DNA from: a virus
Length of the DNA stretch: 24,375 nt
Direction: 5' to 3' (one strand)
Virus record (IMG/VR): IMGVR_UViG_3300031999_003367
Coordinates: 1-24,375 of that record
Made by a program: the position numbers and the translations under genes. Positions 13,659 through 20,899 of this stretch are shown in pieces; positions within the stretch are counted from its first letter, which is position 1; each line of letters starts with the position of its first letter. Below the pieces are notes generated by a model. The model was not told the origin of the DNA and ran no database searches. It saw nothing but the letters and a program-made list of their open reading frames with translations.

Positions 13659-14078
13659 ATGACTACTAATGCCGTAAGCGGCAAAAGCATGACGCTCTCC
13701 ATCGAGGGCGATTTCGTTGGCGAAGCTCAGTCTTTCGCACTTCATTTCGCGCAGTCCACGATTGATGTAACATCGAAGGACTCGAATGATTGGGGTGATT
13801 TCCTTGCTGGTCGCAAGGAATGGAGCATTGATTTCAGCGGACTCTATATCTATAACGACTACGCCCAGAGAGCCCTCAAAAACCACTTTCTTGCCTACAC
13901 GTCTTTAGTTCCTATTGCCGTTCCACACCTCCACGTCATTATCACCATGCCTGATGGGCAAACGTTTACGGGCGAAGCCGTCTTAGAATCGATGGACTAT
14001 GAGGGTCCGGCCGAAGAAGCATTGACCATCTCCGGATCACTCAAGGGCAAGGGCGCACTGGTGCCCTCAACAAGCTGA
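13659..14078 (+). CDS. Major tail (tube) protein
   Basis: This protein polymerises into the tail tube through which DNA passes. The 139-residue product has the beta-rich pattern of the TP901-1-like tube family: TNAVSGKSMTLSIEGDFVGE at the N-terminus, then STIDVTSKDSNDWGDFLAGR ('[I/V]-[D/E]-[V/T]-[T/S]-x-x-[D/S]' element), KEWSIDFSGLYIYNDYAQRA, a helix and loop, HVIITMPDGQTFTGEAVLES and a final ALTISGSLKGKGALVP strand. This '[F/W]-x-[V/I]-[D/S]-x-[S/D]-G-L' plus 'G-x-[A/G]-x-[V/L]-x-[S]-[M/L/I]' layout is well known in tube proteins. The gene is short for the family but complete. Its own strong ribosome binding site and the terminator after it fit a product needed in large amount. Confidence 0.85.
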   Translation: MTTNAVSGKSMTLSIEGDFVGEAQSFALHFAQSTIDVTSKDSNDWGDFLAGRKEWSIDFSGLYIYNDYAQRALKNHFLAYTSLVPIAVPHLHVIITMPDGQTFTGEAVLESMDYEGPAEEALTISGSLKGKGALVPSTS

Positions 14079-14113
14079 CCTTCCTCCTTTTTTTCCTTCC
14101 TCCTTTCTCCCTC

Positions 14114-14150
14114 GGGGGGCATCCCCGCGGATGCCCCCCACTTTTTAATC
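14114..14150 (+). terminator. Strong Rho-independent terminator after the tail tube gene
   Basis: GGGGGGCATCC at 14114-14124 pairs perfectly with GGATGCCCCCC at 14129-14139 around a 4-base loop (CCGC). The 11-bp stem is mostly G-C and is followed by ACTTTTTAATCTTTT. This is a typical intrinsic terminator. It stands within the structural operon, 36 bases after the tube gene stop, so it would end most tube transcripts while allowing some read-through into the chaperone and tape measure genes, which are needed in small numbers. Confidence 0.92.
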
Positions 14151-14168
14151 TTTTCGTAAGGAGATTTT

Positions 14169-14573
14169 ATGAAACCTCATGTAGAAGCAAGGTCCGTTCC
14201 TATTACTTTGCTTGATGGAAAGCCTCGGCATCTTTATCTCGGGTTCAATGCTCTGAATGCCCTGGTGAAGAAACTCGGTCTCGACATCATGGACATCCAG
14301 GCCGCACTAAAAGGGCCCGGCATGCTCGAAACCGTCCGGGCCGTTCTTTGGGCCGGATGCATCCATGAGGATGCCGCATTAACCCTTGAGGATGCCGGAG
14401 ACCTCATCGACTTCAGAAAAATCGCTGAACTTACCGATGCCATCATCAAGGCAATGGAGTTTTCATTTAAAGCCAGCGGAGAACTAAAAAACCCGGAAAA
14501 GCCGGAGACGGAGATAAACCCCTCGACGGTCCCGGCTTCCTCAGAGCGAGCGAACGGACTGCCTACGCCATAG
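14169..14573 (+). CDS. Tail assembly chaperone, short form (gpG-like)
   Basis: Tail chaperones bind the tape measure protein and recruit tube subunits. The 134-residue protein begins MKPHVEARSVPITLLDGKPR, continues with LYLGFNALNALVKKLGLDIM (a '[L/F]-x-[F/Y]-[N/D]-[A/F]-x-[A/C]-x-[L/V]-E/x' region common in this group), an alpha-helical centre with VRAVLWAGCIHEDAALTLED and a hydrophilic C-terminal tail. Its place between tube and tape measure genes is the classic chaperone position. A strong AAGGAG (14158-14163) lies 5 bases before the ATG. The 3' part overlaps a second open frame (-1), and a slippery A AAA AAC in the correct phase at 14486-14492 would produce a longer fusion. The short form ends at TAG 14571-14573. 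Confidence 0.85.
   Translation: MKPHVEARSVPITLLDGKPRHLYLGFNALNALVKKLGLDIMDIQAALKGPGMLETVRAVLWAGCIHEDAALTLEDAGDLIDFRKIAELTDAIIKAMEFSFKASGELKNPEKPETEINPSTVPASSERANGLPTP
14486..14538 (+). promoter_or_regulatory. Programmed -1 ribosomal frameshift signal (slippery heptamer plus stem-loop)
   Basis: In the gpG frame the codons CTA AAA AAC place A AAA AAC at 14486-14492, the canonical X XXY YYZ -1 slippery form. After a 6-base spacer, AAGCCGG (14499-14505) pairs with CCGGCTT (14532-14538). With A14506 bulged, GAC (14507-14509) also pairs with GTC (14529-14531), giving a 10-bp stem with a 19-base loop that may itself form GAG/CTC. Heptamer, spacer length and stem match known -1 frameshift sites. Confidence 0.85.
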
Positions 14574-14917
14574 GTTTGCGACCCTGGGAATTCCTCGATT
14601 TGACACCGGGTGATCTCTGTCTCATGGCCGACGCCGTGAGTGAGCGGGAATGCATGCGTGAGAAAGAACTGTGGAGGCGGTTCGCATTTTTGGCCGCTGA
14701 GGTCGTAAATATTTCCGGGAAAAGTCTCCCCCGCGGAAAGCATGTCAAGGCCAAGGACTTCATTCGGTTTGACGACGACGATAAGGAAAGAAAGGGGATG
14801 ACTCCGAAAGAAATCGAAACGAGGAAACGACAGGCAATGGAAACGGCAAAACTGCACAAGTCAAAATTCTGGACAAAGATCAAGGACGAGTCTGTCCGGA
14901 AAGTGACTGAGGGTTGA
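14492..14917 (+). CDS. Tail assembly chaperone C-terminal (T) domain, made as gpG-T frameshift fusion
   Basis: This frame is open from 14471 but has no ATG or GTG before 14576, where only a TTG exists. Residues encoded before that TTG (RASERTAYAIG) continue smoothly into LRPWEFLDLTPGDLCLMADA, which resembles the 'A-[L/I]-G-L-x-P-x-[E/D]-F-[W/L]-x-[L/M]-T-P-x-[E/D]-[L/F]' motif of T-type chaperone extensions. A start at TTG 14576 would therefore cut the motif. A -1 shift at the A AAA AAC heptamer joins 108 gpG residues to 141 residues of this frame, giving a protein of about 249. The remaining part is a charged helix (KERKGMTPKEIETRKRQAME). T extensions bind the tape measure protein, and the tape measure gene begins one base after this stop. 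Confidence 0.85.
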   Translation, partial: PGKAGDGDKPLDGPGFLRASERTAYAIGLRPWEFLDLTPGDLCLMADAVSERECMREKELWRRFAFLAAEVVNISGKSLPRGKHVKAKDFIRFDDDDKERKGMTPKEIETRKRQAMETAKLHKSKFWTKIKDESVRKVTEG

Positions 14918-14918
14918 T

Positions 14919-17621
14919 ATGGGCGAAGTTGGAAATATCTGGATTAAGATCGGCGCAAAAATCGACGACTTCGAAAGGAACATGTCTGCCGCCGAGAAGG
15001 CGATGGTCAAGGTCGGCGACAAGTTCCAGGACATCGGCAAGACATTAAGCATTGCCGGAGCCGCCATCACGGCATCTATGGGTCTTATCATTGCCAAGAC
15101 CGCTAACCTCGGCGATAAATTCTATGATCTAAGCCAAAGGACCGGCATTGCCGTAGAAACACTCTCGTCTTTCAAGCTCGCGGCCGATAAGAGTGGAACG
15201 TCCATCGAGGGTTTTGCGACAGGCATGAAGGGCTTGTCCCGCGTCATGTTCGAAGCCGCGTCCGGCGGTAAAGAAGCCAAGGAGGCCTTTATCGCCGTCG
15301 GCGTCTCGGCGACGGATGATGTCGGGAAACTCCGACCGCTCGACCAAGTCATGCTCGATGTGGCAGATCGCTTTGCCTCAATGGCAGATGGTGCCGAGAA
15401 GAACGCTCTAGCCATGAAGCTCTTCGGCAAATCCGGCATGGACCTCATTCCCATGCTCAATCTTGGGCGCAAGGGGCTCCAAGAAAACATCGATAAGATG
15501 CAGAAGTTTGGTGCCGTAACCCTAGAGGAGGCTCGGGCAGGCGATGCGTTTAACGATGCTATGACGGAATTGCAGGCGGCAACGGGCGGCTTGACTAGAA
15601 CCATCGGCAATGCACTGATCCCGACCTTGACCGATTTGGCAACGAAGATTGCCGGGGCCATTGCGAAGGTCAAGGATTGGGCGAAGGAACACCCTGGGTT
15701 GGTGAGTGGATTGAGTAAGGTTGCCCTTGGCGTAGGTGCATTCTTGAGCATTCTTGGACCCACCATCATTGGCCTTGCAACAATCCTTAAAAATATCGTA
15801 CCGCTCAAGGCGGCACTTGGATTACTTCAGGGTGGATTCGCAGCACTTATATCTCCCGTCGGCCTGGCAACGGCGGGTATCGTGGCTTTACTGATAGCCA
15901 TTGCACCCGGAGATACGATTGTTGAGAAATTCGGGGCCATCCTTGAAGCAACGACGCAAACAATTAAGGCTTGGATTCAGGCCGTCAGGGAGGCCAATGA
16001 AATTATAAGCGGATCTTGGTTTGCCAAATCCTTCAAGATGGAAATAGCTGCCCAGATGGCGGAAGCCAAGACGAAAGCCGTAGAATTTGCCGCATCGCTT
16101 CAAGTTCTCAAGCCATCGATGGATGCTATTCAGCAGACGATGGAACAGGGACCGAAGGTCTGGAACGAATGGAGCACTTCGGTCAAGGCGACGGATGCCA
16201 TTCTTGCGGCCAATAAGGAAACCATTGTCAAGTGGATTGATCAGGCTCTGGTCTGGCTGGGCCTAACAAAAGACATGTCGGGCGGAGCCAGCGTACTTGG
16301 GGATATGCTCAAGGCGCTCGGCCTCAAGACCAAGACTGAACTTACAGCGGAGCTGGCGAATGCCGAGGCAGCGCTCAAACTCTTAAAGACTTCGGCAGAG
16401 GCGACGCCCGGAGCCATCAAGGCGCTTGAAGATAAGATCAAAACCCTGAAGGAAGGAATCACCGGGGTCACGGTTGAGACCAGATCGCTCGCTGAACAAC
16501 TTGGCATTACCTTCCGCGCCGACGCCGAGGCCAGAATCAAGAAGCTCAACGAGGCGCTTCTGACCTATCGCGGGAAACTTACGTATGACGAAATCAAACG
16601 CATCTACGAAGAAATAAATAAACTCACGGCATCGATGGAGGGGCTGAAAGGCCCCGTGATGGATATCGAAAAGACCATCCGGGACTTGATTGACGGCCTG
16701 AACGATCTCCCGTTGACGGCTGAACAGGTTGCCGAAGACATTGCCGCCTCGTTTAAGGATACCAGCGGAGAGATAGACAAAGAATGGTATGACCTCCTCA
16801 AAAAGGACATTCCGGATTGGATGTTCGATCTCTGGACTCCCGCCGAGGAGACTACGGCTGTCTTTAAAACAGCCGCCGATGCCATTGCCGGGGGTTTTGC
16901 AATAGCCTTCGGAAACATCGCTTTGTATGGGGGAAATCTCGGTATCGCTTTAGCAACGATAGCTCAGGGAATGACCCAGGCGTTTTCTGGATTCTTCACT
17001 ACTTTCGCCACTACATCCAAGGCGGTATTTGATGGTTTTTCTCAAGCCGCCAACGACGCCGCGACACAGGTAGCATTCTCTTTTGCCAATATGTGGCTCG
17101 ACATTCTCGCGGGCATGCTCGCCTCGAAAGAAGCTTGGGATGACTACTGGGATGAAATTGAACGGGAGGCTTATCTTGCCGGAGAGATAATACGCAATGC
17201 GATCAATCGGGGGATGCTGCAAGACCCGAACGCGCCCGGATGGAGGCCCGGTGAACCCTCGTCCGGTCATGTTCCGCGCGAAGTAAATCCGTCACTTCCG
17301 GGGCAGATCAGACCTGCCCCAGGCAATCCGCATTATGCCGCGGGCGGCATCGCATGGGTTCCGCAACTTGCTCATCTCGCCGAACGCGGACCTGAGATCA
17401 TCATGCCGCTCCGCAAATACCGGGGGGCACAGACTCCGGCGGACGCGGGTAAATATCCTCAAGGCGGAGGACCCAGCGGTCCCATCAACCTTACCTTCAA
17501 TATCAAGGCACTCGATGGAGCCGACATGATAAACGTAGTGCACAATAAAATCAAACCGATCCTCCAGAACATATTGAATCACAACGGGTTGCGCGTGCCC
17601 ACGGGCGCGATAGGGGGTTAA
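14919..17621 (+). CDS. Tail tape measure protein
   Basis: The tape measure sets tail length and is released with the DNA. The 900-residue protein is the longest in the window, alpha-helical, and begins MGEVGNIWIKIGAKIDDFER-type sequence followed by a coiled segment and the hydrophobic stretch LSIAGAAITASMGLIIAKTA (about 43-62). The NLGDKFYDLSQRTGIAVETL region is the well-known start of the PhageMin_Tail-type domain. A long hydrophobic zone at about 258-331 contains GVGAFLSILGPTIIGLATIL. Coiled-coil-like helices fill 440-600. The C-terminus has GGIAWVPQLAHLAERGPEII, the usual 'G-x-x-x-x-x-G-E-R-G-P-E-[I/V]' end motif. If the common rule of about 0.15 nm per residue applies, the tail would be near 135 nm. 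It directly follows the chaperone frames. Confidence 0.93.
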   Translation: MGEVGNIWIKIGAKIDDFERNMSAAEKAMVKVGDKFQDIGKTLSIAGAAITASMGLIIAKTANLGDKFYDLSQRTGIAVETLSSFKLAADKSGTSIEGFATGMKGLSRVMFEAASGGKEAKEAFIAVGVSATDDVGKLRPLDQVMLDVADRFASMADGAEKNALAMKLFGKSGMDLIPMLNLGRKGLQENIDKMQKFGAVTLEEARAGDAFNDAMTELQAATGGLTRTIGNALIPTLTDLATKIAGAIAKVKDWAKEHPGLVSGLSKVALGVGAFLSILGPTIIGLATILKNIVPLKAALGLLQGGFAALISPVGLATAGIVALLIAIAPGDTIVEKFGAILEATTQTIKAWIQAVREANEIISGSWFAKSFKMEIAAQMAEAKTKAVEFAASLQVLKPSMDAIQQTMEQGPKVWNEWSTSVKATDAILAANKETIVKWIDQALVWLGLTKDMSGGASVLGDMLKALGLKTKTELTAELANAEAALKLLKTSAEATPGAIKALEDKIKTLKEGITGVTVETRSLAEQLGITFRADAEARIKKLNEALLTYRGKLTYDEIKRIYEEINKLTASMEGLKGPVMDIEKTIRDLIDGLNDLPLTAEQVAEDIAASFKDTSGEIDKEWYDLLKKDIPDWMFDLWTPAEETTAVFKTAADAIAGGFAIAFGNIALYGGNLGIALATIAQGMTQAFSGFFTTFATTSKAVFDGFSQAANDAATQVAFSFANMWLDILAGMLASKEAWDDYWDEIEREAYLAGEIIRNAINRGMLQDPNAPGWRPGEPSSGHVPREVNPSLPGQIRPAPGNPHYAAGGIAWVPQLAHLAERGPEIIMPLRKYRGAQTPADAGKYPQGGGPSGPINLTFNIKALDGADMINVVHNKIKPILQNILNHNGLRVPTGAIGG

Positions 17622-18394
17622 TGATGTCGCTAGAGCATACCCGGTTTCTATGGAATAACCTGTTTGACGATGCGATCCTGGACGCATCATCTGAGGCGAC
17701 AAATTATCCCGTCGAGAACATCCAAAACGAATGGCCGACCTTTGCATGGCGGGCAACGGGCAAAGCAAACGAATGGGTATCAATCAACCTCGGAACCACC
17801 TCGCCCGGCATTAAAGCACTCATTATCAAAGGTCACAATTTCAGCGCGACAGCTTCCGTCCGCATCCAGGCCGACGACGATTCCGGCTATGGTTCGCTCG
17901 ACGTGGAGCTCATCCTCCCGGTCGTCGCCGATACTATGACCTGCTTTTGGAGTACGGCCCAGAATTGGAAATACTGGAGGATCGCAATTGCCGATGCCGC
18001 AAATACCGACAGCTATGTCAAGATCGGACGCATGTTTCTCGGTTCCTATTTCTCGCCGACTTACGATGTGTCGTCCTATGCGATGCAGGTTGCCGACCCT
18101 TCCGAGGTCGGACTTTCCGTCGGCGGCCAGCTCTCGGCATCCAATCGGACGCACTATAAGGCATGGAATTATCAGTTCGCTTACGTCCCCGGATCAGATA
18201 AGACAACCTTTGAGAGCATTTTTTCCGAAGTCGGGTTTACGAAACCTTATTTCATCGTCGAGAACGTCTATGATTCCACATCGACGCGCTATGCTAGGAA
18301 TATCACGCCATTCAATTTCAATTTTCTATTCTATGATCCAGCCGGTGTGGGGTTTGCCTATGATATGGACTTCTCCATCGAGGAGGCCCGTTGA
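17621..18394 (+). CDS. Tail-tip protein, possibly galactose-binding-like fold (distal tail type)
   Basis: This 257-residue protein starts at ATG 17621, overlapping the tape measure stop by one base (ATG 17624 is also possible). It begins MMSLEHTRFLWNNLFDDAIL, followed by ATNYPVENIQNEWPTFAWRA and ANEWVSINLGTTSPGIKALI, a pattern seen in galactose-binding-like (discoidin) folds where a 'N-P-x-x-x-x-x-D-x-x-x-x-x-W-[R/K]' loop precedes 'I-x-I-D-L-G'. Later segments (AQNWKYWRIAIADA; VKIGRMFLGSYF) also fit that fold. The C-terminal third (YKAWNYQFAYVPGSDKTTFE) may be a strand-rich tip domain. Position right after the tape measure is where distal tail proteins lie. It may bind carbohydrate on the host or on the phage's own glycan; this is inference. 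Confidence 0.7.
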   Translation: MMSLEHTRFLWNNLFDDAILDASSEATNYPVENIQNEWPTFAWRATGKANEWVSINLGTTSPGIKALIIKGHNFSATASVRIQADDDSGYGSLDVELILPVVADTMTCFWSTAQNWKYWRIAIADAANTDSYVKIGRMFLGSYFSPTYDVSSYAMQVADPSEVGLSVGGQLSASNRTHYKAWNYQFAYVPGSDKTTFESIFSEVGFTKPYFIVENVYDSTSTRYARNITPFNFNFLFYDPAGVGFAYDMDFSIEEAR

Positions 18395-19080
18395 TGACCT
18401 TCAATCCTGCCTTGACGATTCAAGACCTTGTCTGGCTAGCCGAAATAGAACCGGCCCGGAGGCTTGAGGGCGAGACGTGGACTCATGTCCTTGTTACTTA
18501 TACGAACTGTTATTATATTGCACACCCCGAGGGTAAGCCGTCCCGGGTCCGTGAATGCCTGAAATCAACAGGCGTTATCGTGACCTATACGCCGGACGTA
18601 TCAGACCTAGCGACCTGCCATTCAACGGCTTCGTCCTGGTACTGGGACGCGGCGAATACCCGACTTTATGTCCACACGTCGACGGCGGCAGACCCGGGTC
18701 TACCTGGTACATTGTTTCTCGTCAATTCCTATTTCTGGGAGCGGCTTGCAGACCGCCAGGTTGATCTCGACAGTCATCCTTACCGTCCGCTCCTCGATCC
18801 ATCATCCATCTCCAATCTTAATTATGAGGCAAAGCTTTTCAGCGATGGAGGGATTGCGCAGAGCTTCGGGTCCGTCACCGCATTAAATCCTGATAGTTAT
18901 TGGGATGCGCGGCTTAATAACTATGTCTACGAGGGCAAACGCATCCTTATCAAATTCGGAAAGTACGGCGACGCTTATGCGAGCTACATCAAGCTCTTCG
19001 ACGGTTACACGGGCGGATGGAAGGGGACGGATGGGGCGGTCGTGTTCGATACCGAAGACCCTCGGCGATTCCAGGAATAA
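18394..19080 (+). CDS. Tail-tip / baseplate protein
   Basis: I choose ATG 18394 (overlapping the preceding TGA by one base) over the TTG three bases earlier. The 228-residue protein starts MTFNPALTIQDLVWLAEIEP, has a beta-rich central part (WTHVLVTYTNCYYIAHPEGK; SWYWDAANTRLYVHTSTAAD), then DPSSISNLNYEAKLFSDGGI and RLNNYVYEGKRILIKFGKYG. The last elements resemble the DUF2163/GTA-like second tail-tip protein group, in which a similar 'L-x-x-x-G-x-x-[V/I]-x-[I/V]-x-x-G' order is found, but I cannot confirm it. It has no enzymatic motif. Its place between two tip proteins fits a baseplate ring or hub role. Confidence 0.65.
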   Translation: MTFNPALTIQDLVWLAEIEPARRLEGETWTHVLVTYTNCYYIAHPEGKPSRVRECLKSTGVIVTYTPDVSDLATCHSTASSWYWDAANTRLYVHTSTAADPGLPGTLFLVNSYFWERLADRQVDLDSHPYRPLLDPSSISNLNYEAKLFSDGGIAQSFGSVTALNPDSYWDARLNNYVYEGKRILIKFGKYGDAYASYIKLFDGYTGGWKGTDGAVVFDTEDPRRFQE

Positions 19081-19082
19081 TC

Positions 19083-20888
19083 ATGCTGAACACCAAGCTT
19101 CCCAAGACTCGGTACAAAAAGGCGGCGGGCGTTTCTCCGAATTATCCGAATCTTGAGGATCGGGCCGACGGCGCATCGATCCCCATTGCCTATGGCGATC
19201 TTCACGATGTCGTACCGGTTTGCATTGAGGTGCTTGCCCAAACCTATAAGAACGCCGGACATGCTATCCAGGCCATTGATCAGGTCAGGATAGAAGCCGA
19301 GATCTTAGACCCTCTGGCAACCCCACCGGATTATACGGTCAATCTCGCGCAAGGGGAATTAAGTATTCCATCGACCCCCTTTCTTTCCGCCGGAGTGACC
19401 TATTATTTCGTTCTAGAGGTAGATTATATCGTCGATCCAGTCAATCATCTTGATGTATTGGGTTTCAATAATGTCTATGCGACTGGGAACTTCTTCTCTA
19501 TAGCCGATACTGGAATATGGACATCTTGGCCGACCTTAGATTTGCGGTTTCTGATTAGTGGATATAGAACCTTTCCCGGTCCGGTGATTACAATCGATAA
19601 TAGACAGGAGAATATTACCCCACCCCCCGCCTGGACCAACGTCAATCTCCGGGGTGAGACTTGGAATGATCGAATTGCGCAATCGTTCACGCCGACGGAA
19701 GATTTCTATTGTACGGGGATTTGCGTTTGGTTTTACAAGGGTTATATGTGGAATTTGGGTTATAACATACGCGTATCGATTTTATCGACTGTCCCCGTCC
19801 CGTTAAGCGATCCGCCATTACCGGCGGAGGTTCAGGTCGGGGCCTCGTCTGCATGGTATGCCTTAAAGAATTCGTGGGGTGCGCACATGAAATTCCCGTT
19901 CCGTACGGAAAGCGCAAATTTGCTCTGCGATATTGAAGGCGCAAAGATAACGGGCACGACCATCCATCGGGCCGTCTCCGGCAACGTAGCCACCATCGGA
20001 ACCGCCGCCGCTCACGGATTGATTGTCGGCAGTAGTGTCGTGATCAGCGGAATGACGGATGCGACTTATAACGGAACATTCACGGTGACGGTTGTCCCGG
20101 ATACCACCCATTTCAAATATGCGCTTACACACGGCGATGAGGGAGAGACGGCAGATACGGGCGGAACTTGGGTCGGGGCGATTGTCATCGGGGCCGATAT
20201 GCTCGAAGACCTCGTCGTCAACAGGCTCGGTAAATCGTCTACTATTCTTGAATCGACAGCTCTGGCGAACCTTAAAACGAAACGGAGGCAGGAGATCGCC
20301 GCCTATATCGATTGCGATAACATGACCTTCGGGGATATCGTCGGCAAATTAGAATCGTCACTTCTATTCAAATTCGTCCCACTTCACGACGGAACCTATG
20401 CGCCGATTGTCTATGAAGCCGACGTGGCTGAAGTGCGGCCTCACTTTTTCGATGAACATTTTCTATCGTTCTCCATGCGGCATGACTTTGCGGCAGTGAA
20501 AAGTATCATCAAGGTGAAGTACGACGAAAATCCGAGCAACGATGAATTCAAGGTTGCAGAGGCCGACTCTGACGTGGCGAAGTTCGTTTATGGCGTGGAG
20601 GAGACGCTGGAGGTCGAAACGTATCTCAAACAGGAGGCCGCCGCTGCAACATTGGCGTTGGATTACCTTGGTATGTATGAGACGCCGCCCCTTGAGATTA
20701 CGTTCGAGATTCGAGGGTACGGACTCGATCTCATTCCGGGGCGCGATAAGGTGAGGATCACGCGCACGCGAGCGGCCTATGCAGGCGGGGCATTGAACGA
20801 TGTGCTTTTCCGTATCATGAAAATTACGAAACGTCCGGCGACGGCATCGACGGAGATCGTCGCCGTCTTGGATACGCAAACTTATTAA
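19083..20888 (+). CDS. Tail hub / baseplate protein with an inserted Ig-like domain
   Basis: The start is the ATG at 19083, two bases after the preceding stop; the open frame upstream to 19017 belongs to the previous gene region. The 601-residue protein begins MLNTKLPKTRYKKAAGVSPN, and the first 50 residues with ADGASIPIAYGDLHDVVPVC ('[I/V]-P-x-x-Y-G' turn) resemble tail hub proteins. Residues about 120-290 look beta-sandwich-like. From about 290 to 363 lies a domain with VATIGTAAAHGLIVGSSVVI, then YNGTFTVTVVPDTTHFKYAL, a module common in phage structural proteins. The C-terminal part (FSMRHDFAAVKSIIKVKYDE; LEITFEIRGYGLDLIPGRDK) matches a typical hub end with a 'L-x-x-G-D-x-[V/I]-x-[I/L]-[T/S]' strand. 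The protein likely forms the plug at the tail end and holds the fibre. Confidence 0.72.
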   Translation: MLNTKLPKTRYKKAAGVSPNYPNLEDRADGASIPIAYGDLHDVVPVCIEVLAQTYKNAGHAIQAIDQVRIEAEILDPLATPPDYTVNLAQGELSIPSTPFLSAGVTYYFVLEVDYIVDPVNHLDVLGFNNVYATGNFFSIADTGIWTSWPTLDLRFLISGYRTFPGPVITIDNRQENITPPPAWTNVNLRGETWNDRIAQSFTPTEDFYCTGICVWFYKGYMWNLGYNIRVSILSTVPVPLSDPPLPAEVQVGASSAWYALKNSWGAHMKFPFRTESANLLCDIEGAKITGTTIHRAVSGNVATIGTAAAHGLIVGSSVVISGMTDATYNGTFTVTVVPDTTHFKYALTHGDEGETADTGGTWVGAIVIGADMLEDLVVNRLGKSSTILESTALANLKTKRRQEIAAYIDCDNMTFGDIVGKLESSLLFKFVPLHDGTYAPIVYEADVAEVRPHFFDEHFLSFSMRHDFAAVKSIIKVKYDENPSNDEFKVAEADSDVAKFVYGVEETLEVETYLKQEAAAATLALDYLGMYETPPLEITFEIRGYGLDLIPGRDKVRITRTRAAYAGGALNDVLFRIMKITKRPATASTEIVAVLDTQTY

Positions 20889-20899
20889 GGCAATAAACC

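Noticed and set aside
14234-14857. 207-codon open frame on the - strand
   Set aside because: Antisense to the chaperone frames; low-complexity serine-rich translation typical of a shadow.
15122-15808. 228-codon open frame on the - strand
   Set aside because: It lies wholly within the tape measure gene, has no recognisable domain or ribosome binding site, and reads as a shadow of the + strand codons.
19017-19082. Longer start (TTG) for the hub gene
   Set aside because: It would overlap the conserved end of the preceding gene; ATG 19083 lies two bases after that stop and yields a plausible N-terminus.
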